Shown here: piece by piece, positions 14,697 to 22,315 of the stretch
Layout of the letters: each line of letters begins with the position of its first letter
How positions within the stretch are numbered: the first letter of the stretch is position 1
Assembly: GCA_030917065.1 (NCBI GenBank)
Contig: JAUPVL010000018.1
Span: 1-64,000, forward strand
DNA length: 64,000 nt
Reading direction: 5' to 3'
Origin: Patescibacteria group bacterium
Lineage (GTDB): Bacteria > Patescibacteriota > Saccharimonadia > CAILAD01 > BJGX01
Translations under genes and position numbers: made by a program
Notes under the pieces: generated by a model
The model's input: the letters and a program-made list of their open reading frames with translations, nothing else
Database searches by the model: none
Told to the model about the DNA's origin: nothing

Positions 14697-15421
14697 GAAC
14701 AGTTCTTGTGACTGGTTCAACTTCTGGTATTGGCTTAGCAACAGCACGCTATTTCTATAAAAATGGTGATAAAGTAATTCTTAACTCATTTCAAAGAGAT
14801 ATAAACAATATTGTTCAGGATTTTGGCGACAAAGAAAGAGTAGATTTTATTTCAGCAGACATTTCAGTCAAGACAGCCATCGAGGATATGTGTATAGAAA
14901 TTGAAAGTAAATATGGTGGACTTGATATATTAGTAGCAAACGCAGGTGTACTTCCATTGCCAGCAGGTATAGATGATATCACTGACGAAAACATTCATAA
15001 AACTGTAAATACAAACCTTATTGGTACATTTTATTGTCTACAAATGCTCGGTAAGCTTATTCAAAAGACATCAAACCAAGGTTCGATTGTTAATCTTACG
15101 TCGGTCGACGGAATAATCGGGGAACCATACGGTGTTATTTATTCTGCGACCAAAGCTGGCATTATCTCTTTAACTAAATCATTCGCAAGAAAGTATAATG
15201 ACCCACTAGTTAGAGTGAATGCTGTCGCACCGGGTCTCATAGATACACCACTTACAGACAGTACTGGGGAAAACCCAGAATGGACGACCGATGCTGCGGT
15301 AATAAAGCGAATCGGTAAGCCTGAAGAAATTGCTTCTTCAATATATTACCTGGCTTCAGACGATGCATCGTATATTACTGGTCAAGTTTTAGCAGTAGAT
15401 GGTGGCTTTACACTAAAATAA
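14693..15421 (+). CDS. Short-chain dehydrogenase/reductase (FabG-like)
   Basis: 242 aa Rossmann oxidoreductase: TGSTSGIG cofactor-binding glycines at the N-terminus, NAGVL, catalytic Ser in NLTSVDG, YSATKAG with the Tyr-x-x-x-Lys pair, and the C-terminal SDDASYITGQVLAVDGGF typical of 3-oxoacyl-ACP reductase-type SDRs. No other fatty-acid genes are nearby, so a FabG role is doubtful; sugar or lipid modification is possible. It overlaps glyS by ATGA. It appears to use more T-ending codons than glyS and may have been acquired, a visual impression that was not computed. Confidence 0.88.
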   Translation: MRTVLVTGSTSGIGLATARYFYKNGDKVILNSFQRDINNIVQDFGDKERVDFISADISVKTAIEDMCIEIESKYGGLDILVANAGVLPLPAGIDDITDENIHKTVNTNLIGTFYCLQMLGKLIQKTSNQGSIVNLTSVDGIIGEPYGVIYSATKAGIISLTKSFARKYNDPLVRVNAVAPGLIDTPLTDSTGENPEWTTDAAVIKRIGKPEEIASSIYYLASDDASYITGQVLAVDGGFTLK

Positions 15422-15435
15422 AATCTTATTTGTGT

Positions 15436-15933
15436 CTAGACCTTAAATATAAGTCCTACAGCTATACCGATAGCTGCCGAAACACCGCCTATTACGAACA
15501 CTTCTATAGCAGAGCGAAGAGGGCTCTTGTGAGTTATCTTGCCCTTGAGTACACCCAACAATATCAACCCAATCAGAGCTGCTACTATGCTGACAGGTAT
15601 GGCCTTGAGGTGATCCATAAACAAGTATGGAGCCAACGGCACAAGACCGGCCAACACATAAGATATAAATATTATCAAACTACTTAGGTAGGGACTAGCG
15701 GGCATCTTTTCGTTTTCCACGTCTTCTTCGGTTTGCTCTGAAACAAACTCACTAGCTGCCATCGAGATAGATTCTACGGCTATCACCACAAACGCGGTAG
15801 TAAGAATAGCTTCTTTGCTACTTGCTGCTACGGCGATACCTGCCAATACACCGGTGGTAGATACTAGACTGTCTTCAATACCAAAAAAAGAACTGTGTAT
15901 GTAGTCGGCTGAGAACTTTCGTTTTGATTTCAT
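15436..15933 (-). CDS. VIT1/CCC1 family metal transporter
   Basis: 165 aa. It opens with HSSFFGIEDSLVSTTGVLAGIAVA and continues AVESISMAASEFVSEQTEEDVE, the two signature parts of the VIT/CCC1 family (G..DG..S..G...G, and A..E..S...E). The Glu residues of the second segment extend into the cytosolic metal-binding region, here short. Five helices are predicted. Related proteins move Fe2+ or Mn2+. It is convergent with the SDR gene and appears monocistronic from TATACT at 15940-15945. Confidence 0.88.
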   Translation of the reverse strand: MKSKRKFSADYIHSSFFGIEDSLVSTTGVLAGIAVAASSKEAILTTAFVVIAVESISMAASEFVSEQTEEDVENEKMPASPYLSSLIIFISYVLAGLVPLAPYLFMDHLKAIPVSIVAALIGLILLGVLKGKITHKSPLRSAIEVFVIGGVSAAIGIAVGLIFKV

Positions 15934-15939
15934 ACAAGT

Positions 15940-15945
15940 AGTATA
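15940..15945 (-). promoter_or_regulatory. -10 box TATACT, leaderless spacing
   Basis: Plus strand AGTATA, i.e. TATACT on the minus strand, 6 nt from the ATG at 15933. No SD. Confidence 0.6.
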
Positions 15946-16073
15946 TCATCAAATATCATTCAAAATCAGCATAACTAGTTTCGATTCAGGTTCGTAAAAC
16001 GTTATAAAAAGTCTATATAAAAGCAAAAAATATTTATGGAATATTGTGTGTTTGGAGTTTAAAACTATTTACA

Positions 16074-16119
16074 GTGGGTATCTGTGGGTATTATAATAGT
16101 CTTAGTGGGTAAAAGTGGG
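16074..16119 (+). promoter_or_regulatory. mraZ promoter with four GTGGG MraZ-type operator repeats
   Basis: GTGGGTA occurs at 16074, 16084, 16105 and 16115. The pairs are 10 nt apart (one helical turn) and 21 nt between pairs. TATAAT (16092-16097) lies between the pairs. MraZ is known to bind direct TGGG-containing repeats spaced about 10 nt upstream of its own gene, so this is a convincing autoregulatory operator for the division cluster. Confidence 0.85.
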
Positions 16120-16136
16120 TAAGAAAAAGAAATTAT

Positions 16137-16487
16137 ATGGATTACTTCGAAAGAAAACTAGATGATAAAAACCGACTTACAATACCCTCGCAACTAAGAG
16201 AAGAATTCGGGAATAGCGTGGTTATCACACCAGGGTTCAAAGGTTATCTACATCTTTATCCAGAGAGTGTCTGGAATGATGAGATGGAATCTGCCTTGCA
16301 GGGTGATATTCTCGATGAACATACAGCCGATCTCAATGTACGTTTTCGAGCTGGCAAAACAATTGCCACTCTCGATGACAAGCAAGGTCGGATTACTCTT
16401 GAAGCTCATCACATGAAGCTTTTGGAAGGCAACAAAGACGTGATTGCAGTCAGAGCCGGTAAATACTTCCGACTCAGCGCTCAATGA
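16137..16487 (+). CDS. mraZ: Transcriptional regulator MraZ
   Basis: 116 aa, shorter than the usual ~140-150. The two SpoVT/AbrB-type half-sites are visible: ERKLDDKNRLTIPSQLRE (usually D.KGRl.iP..fR) and IATLDDKQGRITLEAHH. Residues DDKNR/DKQGR form the DNA-contacting loops. It heads the division and cell-wall cluster and faces four GTGGG repeats in its own promoter, so it probably represses this cluster. The first half-site has Asn in place of Gly in the KGR motif. Confidence 0.92.
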   Translation: MDYFERKLDDKNRLTIPSQLREEFGNSVVITPGFKGYLHLYPESVWNDEMESALQGDILDEHTADLNVRFRAGKTIATLDDKQGRITLEAHHMKLLEGNKDVIAVRAGKYFRLSAQ

Positions 16488-16801
16488 CCAGACAGACGCG
16501 GCTTTATGTGATGGTCTTTTAAAGACAATTGCTCATTAATAACAAAATAAAAACAAAAAGATAAAACAAAAATCAAAGTTAACTATTTGGCAGTCAGTAC
16601 GCGTTTACTGGAGGGTGACGCGTAAAATAATACTCTTGTACATATATGCAACAAAAAACTCCACCTCACAAACTATCTCTACAAAACAAGGACTTATCAA
16701 CAAGTCCTTGCCACACAGTTTATTCAAAACATAGAATAAACACAAGATTCAAAAACAAAAATCAAAAACAAATAACTGGCTGCTGAATAGGTAACCTTGA
16801 C
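16488..16801 (+). other. 314-bp gap between mraZ and rsmH: A/C-rich tracts and two hairpins
   Basis: No convincing gene. TACGCGT (16598-16604) pairs with ACGCGTA (16618-16624) around a loop containing GGAGGG. AAGGACTT (16688-16695) pairs with AAGTCCTT (16702-16709). Tracts of AAAACAAAAAC type occur at about 16544-16575 and 16748-16773. A 46-codon frame at 16646-16786 has no SD and an amino-acid mix explained by the A-rich DNA. The region may be a long leader controlling rsmH and the genes after it. Confidence 0.5.
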
Positions 16802-17704
16802 ATGAACAGACACATACCAGTTTTATTGAGTGAGTTGTTAGAAATATTGAATCCTATAGAAGGTGAAGATTTTGCGGATTTAACGGCCGGATACGGCGGA
16901 CATAGCGAAGCTTTGCTGGAAAAAGTAGGAGACAAAGGATCTGGATATTTATTTGACAAGGACTCTGAGGCTGTAAAATACCTCAGACACAAGTTTGAAA
17001 CAAATAAAAATATCAATATCTATCAAACTGATTTTGCCGATATAGATTGGGATACAGACATACCTCAAGTCGACATTATAATAGCCGACATAGGTGTAAG
17101 CTCACCTCAGCTAGACGACACCGAAAGGGGGTTTAGCTTCAAGTCAGATGCACGATTGGACATGCGGATGAATCAACAGCAAGAACTCGATGCTTATACA
17201 GTGATAAACACATATAGTGAGAAAGATCTGGCTGACATATTCTACAGATACGGCGAAGAACATAGCAGTAGACGGATAGCCAAGGCCATAGCTAATGCCC
17301 GTAAAAAAGCTCCTATTCAATCGACCGTCGAGCTCGCAGACTTGATAGCAGGCTCTACTCACAATAAAACCGGAAAAATTCATCCCGCTACGAAATGCTT
17401 TCAAGCCATCAGGATAGAGGTCAACCAAGAGCTAGATGCACTCGAGAAACTACTACAATCAGCTCCAAAGCATCTAAATGCAGGCGGCAGACTGGCTATC
17501 ATTAGCTTCCATTCATTGGAAGATCGGATGGTCAAGCAGGCATTCAATAAACTATGCAAACCAGAAAAAGATGAGTTTGGTCAAAATGTGTCAAAACCAG
17601 AATACAAAAGTGTTACCAAAAAGCCCATAAAAGGCTCTGAATATGATAAATCAAATCCACGTGCGAGAAGTGCAAAACTTCGAGTCGTCGAGAAAATAAA
17701 TTAA
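16802..17704 (+). CDS. rsmH: 16S rRNA (cytosine-1402-N4) methyltransferase RsmH
   Basis: 300 aa. HIPVLLSELLEIL at the N-terminus, SAM site FADLTAGYGGHSEALLE, DIGVSSPQLDDTERGFSF, FQAIRIEVNQELDALEKLL, AIISFHSLEDRMVK and the tail NPRARSAKLRVVEK are all RsmH hallmarks. It methylates C1402 in the decoding centre of 16S rRNA and is classically second in the division cluster. No good SD precedes ATG 16802. A 23-codon gene whose product repeats the RsmH tail follows at 17729. Confidence 0.95.
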   Translation: MNRHIPVLLSELLEILNPIEGEDFADLTAGYGGHSEALLEKVGDKGSGYLFDKDSEAVKYLRHKFETNKNINIYQTDFADIDWDTDIPQVDIIIADIGVSSPQLDDTERGFSFKSDARLDMRMNQQQELDAYTVINTYSEKDLADIFYRYGEEHSSRRIAKAIANARKKAPIQSTVELADLIAGSTHNKTGKIHPATKCFQAIRIEVNQELDALEKLLQSAPKHLNAGGRLAIISFHSLEDRMVKQAFNKLCKPEKDEFGQNVSKPEYKSVTKKPIKGSEYDKSNPRARSAKLRVVEKIN

Positions 17705-17712
17705 ACAAAAAC

Positions 17713-17726
17713 AAAAGGAGGGTTAG
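17713..17726 (+). promoter_or_regulatory. Strong SD shared with nrdA
   Basis: AAAAGGAGGGTTAG, identical over 14 nt to the SD region of nrdA at 44238-44251. Its first 11 nt are perfectly complementary to 32026-32036 of the predicted ncRNA. Confidence 0.6.
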
Positions 17727-17728
17727 AA

Positions 17729-17800
17729 ATGACCTTAGCAATCAAAAACGAAAGTCCACGAGCTAGAAAGCTAAAAGTTCGCGTAATCAAAGTAAGATAA
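17729..17800 (+). CDS. 23-residue basic mini-protein resembling the RsmH C-terminal tail
   Basis: Reads MTLAIKNESPRARKLKVRV followed by IKVR. The segment ESPRARKLKVRV parallels the RsmH tail SNPRARSAKLRVV encoded 40 nt upstream. It has the best SD in the cluster (AAAAGGAGGG, 17713-17722), 6 nt from the ATG. Eight of 23 residues are Arg or Lys. Either it is a true micro-protein mimicking the rRNA-contacting RsmH tail, or a leftover duplication of the gene end kept for its SD. It is too short for database certainty. Confidence 0.5.
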   Translation: MTLAIKNESPRARKLKVRVIKVR

Positions 17801-17838
17801 TTTAGACAATCTAGTTTCTTAAAGCTTTAGTAAACTAC

Positions 17839-17884
17839 TACAAAAACAAAAACAAAAACAAAAAAATAACAAAAACAAAAGGAG
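17839..17884 (+). repeat. A/C-rich simple tract before ftsL-like gene
   Basis: Several consecutive ACAAAA units ending in an SD (AAGGAG). Similar shorter tracts lie before the mini-ORF (17704-17716) and in the mraZ-rsmH gap. The sequence cannot fold, so it probably keeps the ribosome landing site open. Confidence 0.7.
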
Positions 17885-17889
17885 AATCA

Positions 17890-18216
17890 ATGTCAACAGC
17901 TACCGCAACGCTACGAAGAAATCAAAATATTACCCGAAATAGACTAGAGTTTCAGACTGGTCCAATAACTGCCGGAGTAATGCTTCTTGCGCTAGTGATA
18001 TTGCTATCCTTGTTGTATCTCAATCAAGTAACTAAGACATCTTTGTACAATTACAAGATCTCAAATCTTCAAAACACCCAATCAAAGTTAGAAACTGAAA
18101 AACAGAACCTACAGATTGAAGCTGCTCGGGCACAGTCCATAGCAGAGAGCAAATCAAAGGCTGCTAGTGCAGGTTTAGTAAAAACCGATACGGTATCATT
18201 CGTACAGGGTCGATGA
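17890..18216 (+). CDS. ftsL: FtsL/DivIC-like division protein
   Basis: 108 aa: a cytoplasmic N-terminus rich in Thr/Arg/Asn, a single membrane helix (ITAGVMLLALVILLSLLYL), then a coiled coil (NYKISNLQNTQSKLETEKQNLQIEAARAQS). Size, topology and position between rsmH and the transpeptidase gene are exactly those of FtsL, the partner of FtsQ and DivIC/FtsB in activating septal synthesis. Sequence conservation in this family is too low for a motif-based call; context carries it. SD AAGGAG precedes ATG 17890. Confidence 0.75.
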   Translation: MSTATATLRRNQNITRNRLEFQTGPITAGVMLLALVILLSLLYLNQVTKTSLYNYKISNLQNTQSKLETEKQNLQIEAARAQSIAESKSKAASAGLVKTDTVSFVQGR

Positions 18217-18298
18217 TTGTGACCCGTTTTCAATATTATCAATTTTATTGCCATAAAAGGTATCAAATAAGTTAAAATAGTATTGGGAAAGGACCATA

Positions 18299-20029
18299 AT
18301 GCAAGCGCAAACTCAAGATAGCTGGCGACTATATACACTTGGAATATTGTTTATTTTATTCTGGCTACTTGTAGTTGGAAGGCTTGTCTATATTCAGGTA
18401 TTTCAGGCCAAGAATTATGCAGCCAAAGCATCGATACAACAATCTAGAAAATTTGAGATTCCTGCTCAAAGGGGAATAGTATATATAAAAGATTCTCAAG
18501 ATTTATACCCCATAGCACTCAACAACAAGGTCTACACGTTAGCAGTAGACCCCAAGTTCGTAAAAGACGCTGATAATACAGCCAAAAAACTTAATGAAAT
18601 ATTGAATACCAACCAGGACGATATAAAAAACCAATTAACCAAAGATAGTCGTTATATTGAGATCAATAAATCTATCAATACTGACCAAGCAGACAAAATC
18701 AAGGCATTTTCGTTACCCGGGGTTATACTGGTAGAAAGAGCTAGTCGATTTTACCCCGAGGGATCACTATTCTCTCATGTATTGGGTTACGTCAATGATG
18801 ACGGTAAGGGGCAGTATGGCTTTGAACAATTTAGCGATGAGGCCATGGGGGGAACAAATGGTCAATACAATACTGCCACGGATGCCTTAGGCATACCTAT
18901 TAGGAGTGCAGACAACACCATCAGTGATCCAGTGGCTGGCAAGAGCTATGTGCTGACGCTAGATAGGGGATTGCAGGCAGTTGCGCAAGAAGCACTCAAG
19001 CAGGCCATAGAGTCCAATCGTGCAGAATCAGGCAGTATTTTGGTGATGGATGTAAAGACTGGTGCGATAAAGGCAATGGTGAACTACCCAGACTACGATC
19101 CAAACAATTTCCGTCAGGTTAAAGATTACAAGGTATTCTCAAATACTGCAGTTTCAAGCTTGTTTGAGCCGGGTAGTGGATTCAAGGTCATAACTATGGC
19201 GGCCGGACTAGATACCGGTAAGATAGAGCCAAATACTACATTTAACGATACCGGAGAAGTGAAGGTCGGTGATAAGGTGATTAAAAACGCCGAAAACCAC
19301 AAATTTGGTATTTCTACCATGACTGACGTGATACAGAAATCTTTAAACACTGGTGTTGTTTTTGTACTCCAGTCTCTTGGTGGAACCTCAGGCAAGATAA
19401 CACCCGAAGGCAAACAGCTGTTTTTCAGTTACATAGAGAAATTTGGTTTTGGTAAAATAACAGGTATTGAACAAGCCGGTGAAGTGAGTAGCAAGGTAAA
19501 ACAACCTAGTACCTATGACGTAGACTATGCCAACATGAGCTTTGGGCAGGGCATTTCGGTCAATTCATTGCAACTTCTTACTGCCGTAGGGGCAATTGCA
19601 AACAAAGGCGATCTCATGAAGCCATATCTTGTAGAGGGGGAGTTGCAAAGCGATCAGACACTTAAAAAAACTCAACCTCAAGTAGTGAGAAATGTCATAA
19701 GTCCCGAATCAGCAGCCGAATTGACTCAGATTATGACCCAAGTAGTAGAGAAAGGGTCTGGGTATCTTACCAAGATGAAAGGTTACCAGATAGCCGGTAA
19801 GACAGGAACAGCCCAAGTGCCTAGAAGTGACGGCAAGGGGTATGAAGAAAACAAGAATATTGGTAGTTTTGTAGGATTCGCGCCTGCAGAAGATCCAAAA
19901 TTTGTGATGTTGGTAAGAGTAGATTACCCTAAAACGGAAGGATTTGCCGAAAAAACAGCAGTTCCAGCATTTGCTGTAGTAGCGAAGGAGCTGATGCGTT
20001 ATTATCAAGTTCCGCCAAGTGTAAATTAG
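18299..20029 (+). CDS. ftsI: Division/elongation transpeptidase (PBP2/FtsI class B)
   Basis: 576 aa class B penicillin-binding protein. One N-terminal helix (LYTLGILFILFWLLVVGRLVYI), then the pedestal with the start IPAQRGIVYI. The transpeptidase domain has the catalytic Ser in EPGSGFK, a QKSLNTG segment at the SxN position and KTGTAQ. It crosslinks septal peptidoglycan with FtsW. It has a possible promoter of its own (TAAAAT near 18273) and SD GGAAAGGA. No PASTA domains are present. Confidence 0.92.
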   Translation: MQAQTQDSWRLYTLGILFILFWLLVVGRLVYIQVFQAKNYAAKASIQQSRKFEIPAQRGIVYIKDSQDLYPIALNNKVYTLAVDPKFVKDADNTAKKLNEILNTNQDDIKNQLTKDSRYIEINKSINTDQADKIKAFSLPGVILVERASRFYPEGSLFSHVLGYVNDDGKGQYGFEQFSDEAMGGTNGQYNTATDALGIPIRSADNTISDPVAGKSYVLTLDRGLQAVAQEALKQAIESNRAESGSILVMDVKTGAIKAMVNYPDYDPNNFRQVKDYKVFSNTAVSSLFEPGSGFKVITMAAGLDTGKIEPNTTFNDTGEVKVGDKVIKNAENHKFGISTMTDVIQKSLNTGVVFVLQSLGGTSGKITPEGKQLFFSYIEKFGFGKITGIEQAGEVSSKVKQPSTYDVDYANMSFGQGISVNSLQLLTAVGAIANKGDLMKPYLVEGELQSDQTLKKTQPQVVRNVISPESAAELTQIMTQVVEKGSGYLTKMKGYQIAGKTGTAQVPRSDGKGYEENKNIGSFVGFAPAEDPKFVMLVRVDYPKTEGFAEKTAVPAFAVVAKELMRYYQVPPSVN

Positions 20030-20059
20030 TAATAAATCTGATAAAATAAGCAATATAAT

Positions 20060-21085
20060 ATGTTTGAATCAACCTTAAATACCGAATTAACCCACATCCT
20101 TTTACAGGGCTTTGTATGCTTTGTACTAGCTATGCTACTCACTCCTTTGTACACATATTTCGCATTCAAGTTTAAGCTATGGAAACAAATAAGAGACACC
20201 TCTACAACAGGTGAAAAAGCACCGGTTTTTCACAAGCTACACGCTGCAAAGCACAAAAGAAACATTCCTACCATGGCTGGGGTGATAGCTGTGGTAGCTG
20301 TAACTATCACCATGTTATTGATGAATTGGACAAGGTCACAAACATACTTACCAGTATTTGGCTTGGTAGCGGCTGGTGCAGTCGGCTTATTAGACGATTT
20401 TATCAATATTCGTGGCAACGGCAAAGGTGTAGCAGGGTTGAGATCGTCCTTGAAGTTCTTCTTGATACTGGGTGTTGCACTGATAGGTGCACTGTATTTT
20501 TTCTACAAACTTGGATACAGCCAAATACACGTACCTGCAGTAGGTGACTTTGATATTGGGCTACTGTATATTCCGCTTTTTGTCTTAGTAGTTATTTCTA
20601 CGGCCAACGCTGTCAACATAGCCGATGGATTAGATGGTTTATCTGGAGGGCTACTAGCAAGCGCATTTGGTGCATATAGCGTTATAGCATTTGCCCAGGG
20701 CAATTATGGTATAGCGGGATTCTGCTTGGCAGTTGTTGGTGCGGTATTGAGCTATACTTGGTTCAATATCTTTCCAGCAAGATTCTTTATGGGTGATATA
20801 GGTTCTTTTGCGCTTGGGACCGCGCTAGGTATTGTCGCCATGCTGACTAATACGGTTTTCGTATTACCAATCATAGGAGCGGTTTTTGTAATCGAGGCAG
20901 GCTCTAGTGTCATCCAAATATTTTCAAAAAAAGTATTCAAACGCAAAATATTCTTGTCTGCGCCAATTCATCATCACCTGGAAGCAATTGGTTGGCCAGA
21001 AACAAAAGTGACCATGCGTCTCTGGATAATTGGAGCCGTCTGTGCTGGTTTTGGCACGCTGCTTGGTCTAATTACCAGGGTTTAA
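20060..21085 (+). CDS. mraY: Phospho-N-acetylmuramoyl-pentapeptide transferase MraY
   Basis: 341 aa, about ten membrane helices. Signature segments: KAPVFHKLHAAKHKRNIPTMAG, LLDDFINIRGNGKG, NAVNIADGLDGLSGG, FMGDIGSFALG and IHHHLEAIGWPETKVTMR. Asp-Asp and the NAVNIADGLDGL motif coordinate Mg2+ and UDP-MurNAc-pentapeptide. It makes lipid I. It lies 30 nt after ftsI and 3 nt before ftsW. TAAAAT at 20042-20047 might add transcription. Confidence 0.96.
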   Translation: MFESTLNTELTHILLQGFVCFVLAMLLTPLYTYFAFKFKLWKQIRDTSTTGEKAPVFHKLHAAKHKRNIPTMAGVIAVVAVTITMLLMNWTRSQTYLPVFGLVAAGAVGLLDDFINIRGNGKGVAGLRSSLKFFLILGVALIGALYFFYKLGYSQIHVPAVGDFDIGLLYIPLFVLVVISTANAVNIADGLDGLSGGLLASAFGAYSVIAFAQGNYGIAGFCLAVVGAVLSYTWFNIFPARFFMGDIGSFALGTALGIVAMLTNTVFVLPIIGAVFVIEAGSSVIQIFSKKVFKRKIFLSAPIHHHLEAIGWPETKVTMRLWIIGAVCAGFGTLLGLITRV

Positions 21086-21088
21086 AAT

Positions 21089-22315
21089 ATGGAAAACAAA
21101 AACAAAACCCCCAAGACTCGTTTCGCAATTGCTCACAAACCCGATTATATCTTATCTATATTAGTACTATCGTTGATTGTTATTGGGCTGATCATGATTT
21201 ATTCTACGGGCTGGATTACTGTACTCAAACAAACGGGAGGGAGTAGCGATAGGAATGGATTTTTCTGGACCCAACTATTAAGTTTTGGGCTGGGGTTGAC
21301 TGGCTGGTTTATAGCTAGCAAATTTCATTACAGTAATTGGCAAAAATATGCTAGTTTTATATTTTACGGATCGCTGGCCTTGATGTTTTTAGTTCTTGTT
21401 CCAGGGATAGCCGTGACAGTAAACGGTGCCTCTAGGTGGGTGCATATAGGACCTATTAATTTTCAGCCCGTAGAGTTCTTTAAGCTTGGCACTATTTTGT
21501 TTGTGGCTGCCTGGATAGATAAGAATCGAGCCAAGCTCAATAGGCCAGCCGAAGGTCTTATACCTATTATCATTATCTTGATAATAACAATGTCACTAGT
21601 GGTGATTTTGCAAAAAGACATGGGGTCTGCATCTGTTTTGGCAGCAGCTATATTTAGTATGTATTTTATTTCAGGAGTATCAATGCGCATATTTATGATG
21701 GCTCTAGGCTTCATGGTAGCTTCTGCAGTAGGCCTTATCGCCAGCTCTCAATATCGTCTAGCTAGGTATATGACTTTTTTAAATCACACAGAAGATCCTA
21801 CTGGTTCTGGTTATCATATCAACCAAGCACTGATTGCACTTGGATCGGGGGGTATCCTGGGTAGGGGGTTGGGCAAAAGCTTGCAGGCGTACGGTTATTT
21901 ACCAGAAGCCACCAACGACTCTATATTTGCTATTATAGGAGAAGAATTTGGTCTAGTGGGGGCTAGTATAGTGATAGCAATAATAGTGATGCTGATATGG
22001 AGAGGTTACAGAATAGTTAGAGATGCACCGGATAATTATGCAAAGCTAGTAGCATGTGGTCTAGTGGCATGGATAGGATTTCAAGCCTTTTTCAATATTT
22101 CGGCTATGCTTGGTATAATACCTTTAACCGGTATAACTCTTCCATTTATCAGCTATGGAGGCACCAGTCTAATGGCATCGTTATTCGGTATCGGTATTTT
22201 GCAAAACATTTCACGCTATACGAAAGGAGATATACCAGATGAAAATCGTGGTTTGCGGCGGCGGAACAGCCGGTCATATAACACCCATACTAGCAATAGT
22301 CGACGAGCTACGTAA
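21089..22315 (+). CDS. ftsW: Lipid II polymerase FtsW (SEDS family)
   Basis: 408 aa, about ten helices. SEDS landmarks: GASRWVHIGPINFQPVEFFKLGTILFVA, VVILQKDMGSASV, GYHINQALIALGSGGILGRGLGKSLQAYGYLPEATNDSIFAIIGEEFGL and GITLPFISYGGTSLMA. It polymerises lipid II with the class B PBP encoded at 18299. The basic C-terminal 32 residues (GLRRRNSRSYNTHTSNSRRAT) are encoded partly in the 77-nt overlap with murG. Confidence 0.94.
   Translation: MENKNKTPKTRFAIAHKPDYILSILVLSLIVIGLIMIYSTGWITVLKQTGGSSDRNGFFWTQLLSFGLGLTGWFIASKFHYSNWQKYASFIFYGSLALMFLVLVPGIAVTVNGASRWVHIGPINFQPVEFFKLGTILFVAAWIDKNRAKLNRPAEGLIPIIIILIITMSLVVILQKDMGSASVLAAAIFSMYFISGVSMRIFMMALGFMVASAVGLIASSQYRLARYMTFLNHTEDPTGSGYHINQALIALGSGGILGRGLGKSLQAYGYLPEATNDSIFAIIGEEFGLVGASIVIAIIVMLIWRGYRIVRDAPDNYAKLVACGLVAWIGFQAFFNISAMLGIIPLTGITLPFISYGGTSLMASLFGIGILQNISRYTKGDIPDENRGLRRRNSRSYNTHTSNSRRAT

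Noticed and set aside
16646..16786. 46-codon frame between mraZ and rsmH
   Set aside because: No SD, composition (Lys/Gln/Asn/Thr) dictated by the A/C-rich DNA, and it crosses a hairpin.
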